DNA from: Candidatus Komeilibacteria bacterium
Lineage (GTDB): Bacteria; Patescibacteriota; Patescibacteriia; UBA1558; 2-01-FULL-52-15
Reading direction: 5' to 3'
Assembly (NCBI GenBank): GCA_016204595.1
Contig: JACQKJ010000004.1
Span: 1 to 7,955, forward strand
DNA: 7,955 bases
Every line of letters begins with the position of its first letter. Position 1 is the stretch's first letter. Below the pieces are notes generated by a model, which was not told where the DNA came from, did no database searches, and saw only the letters and a program-made list of their open reading frames with translations. This document shows positions 1 to 5,237 of the stretch, one piece after another. Position numbers and translations under genes: made by a program.

Positions 1-1
1 C

Positions 2-2944
2 TTATAACTGTATCCGAAGCGTCTCATTATTGACCACTATTTCCATAGCGTCATCAGAGAGCGCTTCTGAATATGTCCATCGAGCGGTCGACGTCTGCTT
101 GCTCAACTGCTCAGCATATTTCTCAATAACCTGGGTTTTCAAAAACTCGCTTGCGGTATGGAACGAAGCAGCCACGATATCCTGCGGTTTCAATCCTTTT
201 TCCTTGCGAAGCGAGTTGGTCATGCGCACCAGTTCGCGCAACGCGCCTTCTGCCTTGAGTTCATCGGTCAGCACAGTATGGAATGCAACCGTTTTTGCTT
301 CGTCGGTAACAATACCATCTCCAATACTGATCTTTTCCACAACCACGATCTTTTTTACATTCACTTCATCCGCAATGATATCTAATATTTCTTTTGGTAA
401 ATTACGTATGGTAATTTCCAATATAGAGAGCGGCTGACGTACTTTGACGCCGACAGATGCACGAAGAGCATGTGCTTTGGTTACTGTCGCCTGCGCTTCA
501 GCCATTTTCAGTATCAATTTTTCATCTACAGTACTTCGCTTCGGCCAGCTCGTAAGATGCACCGATGTCTCCTCCATACCGACCGATTTCCATATATGTT
601 CGGCCGCGAACGGTATGAACGGAGCTGCCAGTTTCGCTGCAGTCGCAAGCACATACTTGAGCGTGCTTACCGCATCACCGCGCTGCACTGTATCCTTGAA
701 ACGATCACGACTCCGTCGTACGTACCAGGTCGAAAGATCCTGAACGAAAACAATCAGCCGCCTGGTGGCCTGCACGGTATCATACGTGTCCATATCGTGT
801 GTTATCATTTTCACGAGCTGATGCAGCCGGGTAATAATCCATTTATCCAGAATATGATTACTTTCTTTCTCATCCGCGCCAGATGAACCAGCATACAACT
901 CATAGAAACTCACCACATTGTACAGCGTGTTAATGACCTTATTGTAAACCTCTTTAACGTCTTTCTCGCTGAAGTTAAGATTTTCACCCTGCATCACCAC
1001 CGAATTCATCAGATAGAACCGCAACGCATCGGAACCGTATTCGTTTATGATCTTCCACGGATCGGGATAATTCATACGCGACTTCGACATCTTGTCGCCT
1101 TTTTCGTTCATAATGGTGCCGGTGGTCACGACGTTCTTGAATGCGATATCATCGAACAAAATGGCGGACACGACGTGCATGTAATAGAACCACGCGCGTG
1201 TCTGGGCTATATATTCTGCGATATATTTACCCTCGCCTTTCTGACGGCGCTTGAACTCTGCCTCGTTCTCGAACGGATAATGGTATTCAGCGAACGGCAT
1301 GGAACCGGATTCAACCCAGCAGTCAATGACCTCCGGGATCCGATGCATCACTCCTCCGCATTTCGGGCATTTCAAAATGACCTTATCAATGACGTGCTTA
1401 TGCAGATCGATGTCATTCGGGCTCTCACGTGCATACACTTCGCTGAAATTCGTTGCGAGTTTTTTCAGTTCGGCAATGCTGCCAACGCACACCGTCTCGC
1501 CGCATTTCTCATCATCGCATTTCCAGAACGGCAAGGCCGTTGCCCAGTACCGGTTGCGAGAGATGTTCCAGTCAGGAGCCGTTTCCAAATTATTGAGGAA
1601 CCTGCCGTGCTTCAGATGTTCCGGATACCAGTTTACTTTTTCATTCAGCTTGATGAGTTTGTCCTTCACTTTCTGGATGTTCACGAACCACGCAGTGATG
1701 GCATTATAGAACAGCGGTGCCTCGCATCGCCAGCAATGCGGATATGCGTGCGTGAACGCTTCTTGCTTCAGAAGCAACCCCCGCTGCTGCAGATCAAGGA
1801 TCACGATCTCGTCGCCCTCTTTGAAGCTCATTTCCTGCACCAGTTTCGGAGCCTTATCATTGAACTTTCCCTGCGTGTTCAAAAGCGGCACCATAGGCAG
1901 GTCAAGCTTCACGCCAAGATTGTAATCGTCCTCGCCGTAGATGACTGCCGTATGCACCACGCCGGTGCCGTCCTCGGTGGTCACGAAATCAGCAGTTGCA
2001 ACGTAATGAGATCTTTTACCGGTCGCTTTGACGGCGGGGATCTCGTACAGCGGTTCGTATCGCAGACCTCTTAATGCTTTACCCTCCACTTCATGCAGGA
2101 TCTCATATGCATCGCCAAGCACGGGTTCGAGCCTGTCTTTCGCAAGGATATAGAACTCATCCTTGTCGGCCGGTTCTCTTTTCTTGTTCTTCACGACCAC
2201 ATACGTGATGTGCTCGCCGACAGCCAGCGCCACGTTCCCCGGCAAGGTCCACGGCGTCGTGGTCCAGGCAAGAAGGTAACTCGAAGCATCGCTCGTCCAT
2301 CCGCCGATCTTCTGCCCCGGATGCAATTTGAATTTGACCGTCACCGTGATCTCGGTGACATCGTGGTAACTGTTGTCCATCGCGACTTCGAACTTAGATA
2401 CCGGCGTTTCACATCGCGGGCAATACAAAAGGACCTTACGGCCTTCATAGACGAGCCCTTTATCCCAAAAATTTTTCAACGCCCACCAGATCGACTCCAT
2501 ATAGGTCGTATCCATGGTCTTATAGGAGTTATCGAACTCGATCCAGCGGCCGATGCGATCAACCATCTCTTTCCACTGTGCAGTGTAGGTCAAGACCTCG
2601 CTCCGGCAGGTTTCATTGAATGTGTCGACGCTCAATGTTTCGATCTGTTTTTTGCCGGAAATCTTGAGCTTCTGTTCCACCAGATTCTCGATGGGCAGCC
2701 CGTGACAATCCCAGCCCCAGCGCCTGCGCACATGGTAGCCCTTCATGGTCCAGTAGCGCGGTACCACGTCCTTGATGACCGACGACAAAATATGGCCATA
2801 GTGCGGGAGCCCAGTGGCGAACGGCGGACCATCATAAAAAACGTAATCCCCCTCCGGGGACTCTTTATCCAGCGACTTCTGGAAAATATTCTCCTTTTTC
2901 CAAAAAGCCAATATTTCTTCTTCTTTTTTGGGTATGTTCAGCAT
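2..2944 (-). CDS. ileS: Isoleucyl-tRNA synthetase (eukaryote-like 'HYGH' type), complete
   Basis: Class Ia aminoacyl-tRNA synthetase that charges tRNA-Ile with isoleucine in the cytoplasm and edits misactivated valine. Seen, numbered from the chosen ATG (980 aa): PPFATGLPHYGH with the HIGH-type signature HYGH at 48-51; CPRC at 175-178; the editing (CP1) domain with WTTTPWTLPG at 227-236 and GTGVVHTA at 326-333; CWRC at 404-407; DWNISRNRYW from 458; further Cys at 476, 481 and 486; CPKC at 526-529; KMSKS at 618-622; then a long C-terminal anticodon-binding region. HYGH instead of the usual bacterial HxGH context places it with type 2 IleRS, a group known for low mupirocin sensitivity (family knowledge). 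The frame opens at a TTG at 2986, but I chose the ATG at 2944. The TTG lies inside a good -35 box and has no Shine-Dalgarno, and homology-like sequence (NIPKKEEEILAFWKKENIF) begins right after the ATG. The stop codon is at 2-4. No broken motif is seen. Confidence 0.97.
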   Translation of the reverse strand: MLNIPKKEEEILAFWKKENIFQKSLDKESPEGDYVFYDGPPFATGLPHYGHILSSVIKDVVPRYWTMKGYHVRRRWGWDCHGLPIENLVEQKLKISGKKQIETLSVDTFNETCRSEVLTYTAQWKEMVDRIGRWIEFDNSYKTMDTTYMESIWWALKNFWDKGLVYEGRKVLLYCPRCETPVSKFEVAMDNSYHDVTEITVTVKFKLHPGQKIGGWTSDASSYLLAWTTTPWTLPGNVALAVGEHITYVVVKNKKREPADKDEFYILAKDRLEPVLGDAYEILHEVEGKALRGLRYEPLYEIPAVKATGKRSHYVATADFVTTEDGTGVVHTAVIYGEDDYNLGVKLDLPMVPLLNTQGKFNDKAPKLVQEMSFKEGDEIVILDLQQRGLLLKQEAFTHAYPHCWRCEAPLFYNAITAWFVNIQKVKDKLIKLNEKVNWYPEHLKHGRFLNNLETAPDWNISRNRYWATALPFWKCDDEKCGETVCVGSIAELKKLATNFSEVYARESPNDIDLHKHVIDKVILKCPKCGGVMHRIPEVIDCWVESGSMPFAEYHYPFENEAEFKRRQKGEGKYIAEYIAQTRAWFYYMHVVSAILFDDIAFKNVVTTGTIMNEKGDKMSKSRMNYPDPWKIINEYGSDALRFYLMNSVVMQGENLNFSEKDVKEVYNKVINTLYNVVSFYELYAGSSGADEKESNHILDKWIITRLHQLVKMITHDMDTYDTVQATRRLIVFVQDLSTWYVRRSRDRFKDTVQRGDAVSTLKYVLATAAKLAAPFIPFAAEHIWKSVGMEETSVHLTSWPKRSTVDEKLILKMAEAQATVTKAHALRASVGVKVRQPLSILEITIRNLPKEILDIIADEVNVKKIVVVEKISIGDGIVTDEAKTVAFHTVLTDELKAEGALRELVRMTNSLRKEKGLKPQDIVAASFHTASEFLKTQVIEKYAEQLSKQTSTARWTYSEALSDDAMEIVVNNETLRIQL

Positions 2945-2957
2945 AGTATCAGAGTGT

Positions 2958-2986
2958 ATCTTACCTGATAAATCGGGACTTTTCAA
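2958..2986 (-). promoter_or_regulatory. Probable sigma-70-type promoter of ileS
   Basis: Read on the minus strand, TTGAAA (2981-2986) is followed after 17 bp by TAAGAT (2958-2963). The start ATG begins at 2944, 13 nt beyond the -10 box, so transcription would start about 6 nt before the ATG and leave almost no leader. The -35 match is good (5 of 6) and the -10 is moderate (4 of 6). The position between gene and repeat cluster supports the call. It also argues against translation from the TTG at 2986, which would be part of the promoter. Confidence 0.5.
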
Positions 2987-2992
2987 TCGCTA

Positions 2993-3090
2993 GTCATCGC
3001 GAGCGCGGCGGCCTGCAGGCCGCCGTGCGTGGCGATCCAGATGAGTGGTCGAGAGCTAAATCGGGATTGCTTCGCTTCACTCGCAATGAC
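2993..3090. repeat. REP-like composite palindromic repeat
   Basis: The outer ends GTCATCGCGAG (2993-3003) and CTCGCAATGAC (3080-3090) are inverted repeats matching at 10 of 11 positions. Inside lies a perfect 20-bp palindrome (3006-3025) centred on CTGCAG, whose arms are CGGCGGCCTG and its complement. The right half carries GATTGCTTCGCTTCACTCGC. From memory, repeats of the form GTCATTGCGAG...GATTGCTTCGC...CTCGCAATGAC are dispersed in many bacterial genomes as intergenic palindromes, and this appears to be one such copy. It has no coding potential. On RNA it would fold into a long hairpin and could also act as a 3' or 5' stabiliser. Only one copy lies in the window. Confidence 0.6.
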
Positions 3091-3100
3091 GAAACATTGA

Positions 3101-3203
3101 CCCCGTTAGAAGTCCCGTATGACAATTACCTGTATAGGATACTATGTCCCTTCATAAGAAACACTATCTTGCATAAAAATTTGGAGTGGGACTTCTAACG
3201 GGG
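3101..3203. mobile_element. MITE-like element: 16-bp perfect terminal inverted repeats with TTGA direct repeats
   Basis: CCCCGTTAGAAGTCCC (3101-3116) and its exact reverse complement GGGACTTCTAACGGGG (3188-3203) bound a 103-bp unit. The interior (3117-3187) is AT-rich and has no ORF of note. TTGA stands immediately outside both ends (3097-3100 and 3204-3207), as expected of a 4-bp target-site duplication. Perfect terminal inverted repeats, no coding capacity and a flanking direct repeat are the definition of a miniature inverted-repeat element moved by a transposase elsewhere. The 4-bp repeat alone could be chance. Alternatively, the arms could simply form a long intergenic stem. Confidence 0.5.
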
Positions 3204-3230
3204 TTGACAAACTCTTACTAAAATGATACT
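3204..3230 (+). promoter_or_regulatory. Possible promoter of the small-gene cluster
   Basis: A perfect -35 hexamer TTGACA (3204-3209) is followed by GATACT (3225-3230) with a short 15-bp spacer. A TAAAAT at 3219-3224 is closer to the -10 consensus but only 9 bp away. Transcription would start near 3237, giving a leader of about 50 nt before the ATG at 3290. The TTGA of the -35 box is also the right-hand direct repeat of the MITE-like element. The sub-optimal spacing keeps confidence low. Confidence 0.35.
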
Positions 3231-3289
3231 TTCAACCATCGCCAATTCTGGCTTTGTTCTCTGAAATCAAAGGCTACTTGGAGGTTGCC

Positions 3290-3580
3290 ATGGGACCCAT
3301 GACAGCAAGCCTTTACGCCGTGCTCATGATCTTCGCCTACTATGGCCAAATTTCGAAGCTCATACGGACGCGAAACTCCGACGGACTTTCACTTCAGCAC
3401 TTTACGCTGGCGTGGATCGCTGTGGGGCTTCGCATCTCGACCGTCGGGATGTTGATCTTCGAGACCAGGAGCATGACCGCAGTGGCCCTTGCCATAGCGG
3501 AAACAGTCGTCTTCTTCGGTCTTCTGGTTATCATCCTGTTAACCAGGCGTTACCGCCGACAGCAAAGGAGGAGGTCATGA
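3290..3580 (+). CDS. Small PQ-loop / SemiSWEET-like membrane protein
   Basis: 96 aa with three predicted membrane helices at about residues 5-21, 35-57 and 61-85, and a very basic cytoplasmic tail (RRYRRQQRRRS, 86-96). Residues 17-34 (YYGQISKLIRTRNSDGLS) match the PQ-loop pattern 'PQ...K..RT+S..GLS', with Gly in place of the Pro. A length near 90 aa and three helices fit SemiSWEET-type half transporters, which work as dimers and move sugars or other small solutes (family knowledge). The substrate here is unknown. The frame is open from a TTG at 3254. I chose the ATG at 3290 because GGAGG (3280-3284) sits 5 nt upstream of it. It is the first gene of a chain of four, and its TGA overlaps the ATG of the next gene (ATGA at 3577-3580). 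The Gly-for-Pro change and the basic tail are departures from the family, so a PQ-loop-like protein of other function is possible. Confidence 0.72.
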   Translation: MGPMTASLYAVLMIFAYYGQISKLIRTRNSDGLSLQHFTLAWIAVGLRISTVGMLIFETRSMTAVALAIAETVVFFGLLVIILLTRRYRRQQRRRS

Positions 3581-3843
3581 AACTGATCATCAACTGGCAT
3601 GACATGGTAATGGTCAAGCTGACTCCGAAGGGCCGCGAATATTTCGGAGCTTTTCATCCGCCAGAGCCAATCGACCGATCAGGCCGGGTGGAAATGTCTT
3701 TTTTTCGCCTCATGGTGATCTTCGGTCGAGGACTTACCGAGGGTCCTCTCTGGTCACCCTTTGTTGGAGGAATTCATCTGGATGTGCCGCCTCCGAAAAA
3801 GAGGCGAAAGCCCTCAAATCCGCGCCGCAGGAGACCGAAATGA
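3577..3843 (+). CDS. Hypothetical protein with basic Pro/Arg-rich tail
   Basis: 88 aa, function not recognised. The start ATG at 3577 overlaps the stop of the previous gene as ATGA and is preceded by a strong AGGAGG Shine-Dalgarno ending 4-5 nt upstream, so it is very likely translated and coupled. Two parts are visible. Residues 1-70 look like a small folded domain (NWHDMVMVKLTPKGREYF near the N-terminus, SFFRLMVIFG in the middle, GGIHLDV at the end). Residues 71-88 are a disordered basic tail (PPPKKRRKPSNPRRRRPK) that could bind nucleic acid or acidic partners. The pattern 'VKLTPKGRE ... FFRLMVIFG ... G' is reminiscent of small proteins found in phages and prophages of Gram-positive bacteria; this is recall only and weak. 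There is no signal peptide and no membrane helix. Its own stop overlaps the next start (ATGA at 3840-3843). Confidence 0.7.
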   Translation: MKLIINWHDMVMVKLTPKGREYFGAFHPPEPIDRSGRVEMSFFRLMVIFGRGLTEGPLWSPFVGGIHLDVPPPKKRRKPSNPRRRRPK

Positions 3844-4043
3844 AGCGCTACACTGTCTCCCGGGAGCATGACGAGTTCGAAATGTGCCAGATCGCTTTCT
3901 ACATCGACGGCACTCCCGGCATCCAGATCGTCAAGATCGTAAACGAAGATCGGGTCATTGCCGATCTGACGGACGACGCGGTGCAGTGGATCCGAAAATT
4001 CTTCCCCGCGTTCACCGTACAACCTTTCACGGAGGTCGTATGA
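3840..4043 (+). CDS. Hypothetical small acidic/mixed protein
   Basis: 67 aa, not recognised. The start ATG at 3840 overlaps the upstream TGA, with AGGAG at 3829-3833 six nt before it. The sequence alternates strand-like stretches (CQIAFYIDG, GIQIVKIVNEDRVIADL) with one helix-like stretch (TDDAVQWIRKFF), which suggests a compact alpha/beta fold. It has no cysteine pair, signal peptide, membrane helix or known catalytic motif. It is the third gene of the coupled chain and overlaps the fourth gene by ATGA at 4040-4043. Because the chain is so tight, its product probably works together with the SemiSWEET-like protein or with its two unknown neighbours, but nothing in the sequence says how. Confidence 0.7.
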   Translation: MKRYTVSREHDEFEMCQIAFYIDGTPGIQIVKIVNEDRVIADLTDDAVQWIRKFFPAFTVQPFTEVV

Positions 4044-4258
4044 GACGCTATGTGCTCCGATTGAACAGCTCCGAACAGACCATCAACAGTTTGCTCTCGA
4101 AGTACCTCGAGGTCGTGAGCATCCTCGATATCAACCCGAATGTGGGTCACGCGATCGTCCACATGCGTGAGGAGACCGCGGATCGCATGAGGCGAGATAA
4201 TCCTCTGCTCGCTGTCGAGGAGTACGTGCAGTACCATCCGCTCCAAGGCCACAAGTAA
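4040..4258 (+). CDS. Hypothetical small alpha/beta protein, last gene of the cluster
   Basis: 72 aa, not recognised with confidence. GGAGG (4031-4035) lies 4 nt before the ATG, which overlaps the stop of the preceding gene. Secondary structure reads as beta (RRYVLRLN), helix (SEQTINSLLSKY), beta (VVSILDINPNVGHAIVHM), helix (REETADRMRRDN) and beta (VEEYVQYHP). That beta-alpha-beta-beta-alpha-beta order, with 'RYVLRL' at the start and 'P...VEEYVQYHP' at the end, recalls the ferredoxin-like I9 propeptide/inhibitor fold of subtilases. This is an inference from pattern only, and other small ferredoxin-like domains would look the same. No protease gene is in the window. The stop at 4256-4258 is followed within about 30 bp by a hairpin and T-run that end the operon. 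Confidence 0.7.
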   Translation: MRRYVLRLNSSEQTINSLLSKYLEVVSILDINPNVGHAIVHMREETADRMRRDNPLLAVEEYVQYHPLQGHK

Positions 4259-4290
4259 GGAGCGCCTAACGGTGCCCAACTCGCGTACCA

Positions 4291-4333
4291 AAGACCCGGC
4301 GAGTCAATAAATAATCGGGTCTTGCTTTTTTTT
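4291..4333 (+). terminator. Rho-independent terminator of the four-gene cluster
   Basis: AAGACCCG (4291-4298) pairs with CGGGTCTT (4316-4323), with a 17-nt loop between them, and a run of eight T begins 2 nt later (4326-4333). It lies 32 bp after the last gene and points in the plus direction. The T-run passes directly into a run of A, so weak function on the other strand is possible. Confidence 0.7.
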
Positions 4334-4345
4334 AAAAAAAATAAC

Positions 4346-4507
4346 AAAAAAGAACCCTTTGCATCCTCCTTCGCTCCACGCAAAACTCGGAGCTACGGAG
4401 GACAGGTGGTCGGGTCAAAATCAAAAAGAGCCCTGTGCATCCCCCTTCGTCCCGCTCCGCAGGACTACGGAGGGACAAGTGGTCAGGTCGAAACCAAAAA
4501 AGACCGG
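4346..4507. repeat. Diverged tandem repeat, two units of about 75 bp plus a partial third
   Basis: Unit 1 (4346-4422) and unit 2 (4423-4495) align along their length. Each begins with an A-run followed by GAACCC or GAGCCC, then TTTGCATCC or TGTGCATCC, then a CTTCG core, then CTACGGAGG(G)ACA, then GTGGTC(G/A)GGTC. A third start (AAAAAAGACCGGGAAGCAT, 4496-4514) keeps the A-run and GCAT but turns into a terminator. Each full unit contains its own hairpin: TCCTCC..GCTCC with GGAGC..GGAGGA in unit 1, and a GTCC/GGAC-based stem in unit 2. Open frames crossing the repeat have no start signals and look accidental. The units could be decayed copies of a transcribed hairpin element. Confidence 0.6.
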
Positions 4508-4530
4508 GAAGCATGGATCCGGTCTTTTTT
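4496..4530. terminator. Bidirectional terminator
   Basis: AAAAAAGACCGG (4496-4507) and CCGGTCTTTTTT (4519-4530) form a perfect 12-bp stem with an 11-nt loop, and the A and T runs make it work in both directions. On the minus strand it lies 8 bp beyond the stop of the 45-aa ORF and would end the MerR-like transcript. On the plus strand it would act as a second stop for read-through from the four-gene cluster. Confidence 0.75.
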
Positions 4531-4538
4531 GCGGGCGC

Positions 4539-4676
4539 TTAAAACAGCAGGGAATATACCTGCCGCCACATGCTCTTCTGCTGTTTCCTGACTTTCGGTA
4601 AATAAAACTTATTGCGGCCTACGGACACTGCGAACAAATGCGCCTTTTTAATTTTTGTCTTGAACGGGCTGATCAT
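4539..4676 (-). CDS. Small basic ORF overlapping the MerR-like gene (45 aa)
   Basis: The ATG (4674-4676) overlaps the TGA of the MerR-like gene (4673-4675) in the ATGA arrangement typical of coupled genes, and the TAA (4539-4541) stands 8 bp before a strong terminator. The product is 45 aa, beginning MISPFKTKIKKAHLF and ending SMWRQVYSLLF. It has eight Lys and three Arg, so it is strongly basic, with no membrane span and no recognised motif. It may be a separate small protein. It may instead be the C-terminal part of the MerR-like protein: the last codons of that gene contain eight A in a row, and a -1 shift there continues directly into this frame. A one-base loss in the A-run, natural or from sequencing, would look identical. 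No clear Shine-Dalgarno is present, only AGGAAA about 16 nt upstream. Confidence 0.5.
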   Translation of the reverse strand: MISPFKTKIKKAHLFAVSVGRNKFYLPKVRKQQKSMWRQVYSLLF

Positions 4677-4957
4677 AGTCTTTTTTTTATTTCCTGGATG
4701 GAGAGCCGCTTGACGTTCTGCAGCTCGTCGATGCGAGCGAGCTTCGCAAGCGTGCGGTCACGATGATACAATCGATACCCGCCGATGCTGCGGGCATCTT
4801 CGGGCAGCAATCCCTCCCGGGTGTAAAAGTTAATGGTCGAAGGCAATATCCGGTACTCCTGAGCTATTTCCCCTATTTTTGCCAATGCCAGCTTTTTTGC
4901 TTCCTTTGCCGAAAGAATACGAAGACCGGCAGTGTATTTTTTATTTTTGTTTTTCAT
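4673..4957 (-). CDS. MerR-family HTH DNA-binding protein, DNA-binding domain only
   Basis: 94 aa. After a Lys-rich start, residues 28-94 show the MerR winged-helix pattern: IGEIAQEYRILPSTINFYTREGLL is the helix-turn-helix with the F-Y-x-R-E-G-L signature, then the wing GGYRLYHRD, then an alpha-helical stretch ending in LSIQEIKKRL. The long dimerisation coiled coil and effector domain of full MerR proteins are absent, so it resembles the short, HTH-only members (length about 70-140 aa). It probably binds a dyad operator and regulates itself or a nearby gene. The ATG at 4957 is the only start after an in-frame TAA and has no good Shine-Dalgarno. It is transcribed from a near-consensus promoter 157 bp upstream through a structured leader. 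The gene ends in an A8 run (4681-4688) followed by a short ORF in the -1 frame, so the annotated C-terminus may not be the true one. Confidence 0.82.
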   Translation of the reverse strand: MKNKNKKYTAGLRILSAKEAKKLALAKIGEIAQEYRILPSTINFYTREGLLPEDARSIGGYRLYHRDRTLAKLARIDELQNVKRLSIQEIKKRL

Positions 4958-5107
4958 AGGCCAAGGGCCTACTGTTTAAGGTCCCCTCCCCGATTTATGC
5001 ACCTCGCAAGCGTCATATAAGACATCTTTTTGTGCGGGGTGTCGCGCCCTACAGTGTCGGCATACGGATGCCAGTTGTGCACAGGGCGCTCCACAGGGGT
5101 ATGTCCG
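4958..5107 (-). promoter_or_regulatory. Structured 5' leader of the MerR-like gene
   Basis: The promoter at 5114-5142 predicts a leader of about 150 nt, long for this window. It contains a 7-bp outer stem, GCGCCCT (5044-5050) with AGGGCGC (5083-5089), enclosing a hairpin GGCAT/ATGCC (5059-5063 with 5068-5072). It also contains an 18-codon ORF starting at 5025 and ending at 4969, 11 nt before the merR-like ATG. GGGG and AGG stretches near 4985 and AGGCC next to the start may fold together. No known riboswitch class was recognised. The longer open frame on this strand (4976-5185) runs through the promoter and is not believable. Confidence 0.4.
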
Positions 5108-5113
5108 AAGATA

Positions 5114-5142
5114 AGTATAAACCATAAAGTAAAAAGTGTCAA
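5114..5142 (-). promoter_or_regulatory. Near-consensus sigma-70-type promoter for the MerR-like gene
   Basis: On the minus strand, a perfect TTGACA (5137-5142) is followed after exactly 17 bp by TATACT (5114-5119). This is the best promoter in the window. MerR-family operators normally lie in a lengthened 19-20-bp spacer, so a 17-bp spacer here suggests a plain, constitutive promoter or classical repression. The direct and inverted AAGTA/TACTT words at 5141-5158 overlap the -35 box and could form part of an operator. Confidence 0.7.
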
Positions 5143-5159
5143 GTAATACTTTATACTTC

Positions 5160-5180
5160 ATTGTTAATATAATTAACAAT
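5160..5180. promoter_or_regulatory. Perfect 21-bp palindrome, candidate operator
   Basis: ATTGTTAAT (5160-5168) and ATTAACAAT (5172-5180) flank a 3-bp ATA centre. The dyad is perfect over 9 bp on each side and lies 17 bp upstream of the -35 box of the MerR-like promoter and next to the T-rich tail of the previous gene's terminator. Symmetry, size and position fit a dimer-binding operator, perhaps for the MerR-like protein itself. It is very AT-rich, and its overlap with the terminator tail makes an accidental palindrome possible. Confidence 0.45.
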
Positions 5181-5217
5181 AACAAAACCGCCGCCCCGAC
5201 CGAAGTCGGGGCGGCGG
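5172..5217 (-). terminator. Strong rho-independent terminator after the 180-aa protein gene
   Basis: A 13-bp GC stem, CCGCCGCCCCGAC (5188-5200) with its exact complement (5205-5217), closes a 4-nt loop that reads UUCG between C and G on the minus transcript, the extra-stable tetraloop. A T-rich tail (TTTTGTTATTGTTAATT) follows on the minus strand. It starts 20 bp past the stop codon of the upstream gene and isolates the MerR-like unit from it. Confidence 0.9.
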
Positions 5218-5237
5218 CAACGTTACAAAGTATTTCT

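Noticed and set aside
1175..2074. Long plus-strand open frame (299 codons) opposite ileS, and a similar one at 2093-2968
   Set aside because: Both lie wholly antisense to strongly supported ileS motifs and have no start signals. They are open because of the codon pattern of the real gene.
2993..3203. Possible CRISPR-like repeat pair
   Set aside because: The repeats are inverted, not direct, there is only one pair of each kind, and no spacer pattern or cas gene is present.
3774..4383. Minus-strand frames of 78-130 codons opposite the small-gene cluster
   Set aside because: They contradict the plus-strand chain of SD-led ATGA-coupled genes and have no promoter or start signals of their own.
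4322..4601. Plus-strand ORFs of 80-89 codons over the tandem repeats
   Set aside because: They begin in a terminator T-run or in the repeat, carry the repeat in translated form and cross a second terminator. No Shine-Dalgarno.
4976..5185. Minus-strand ORF of 69 codons upstream of the MerR-like gene
   Set aside because: It starts inside the palindrome and runs through the -35 and -10 boxes of a near-consensus promoter. The composition is not protein-like.
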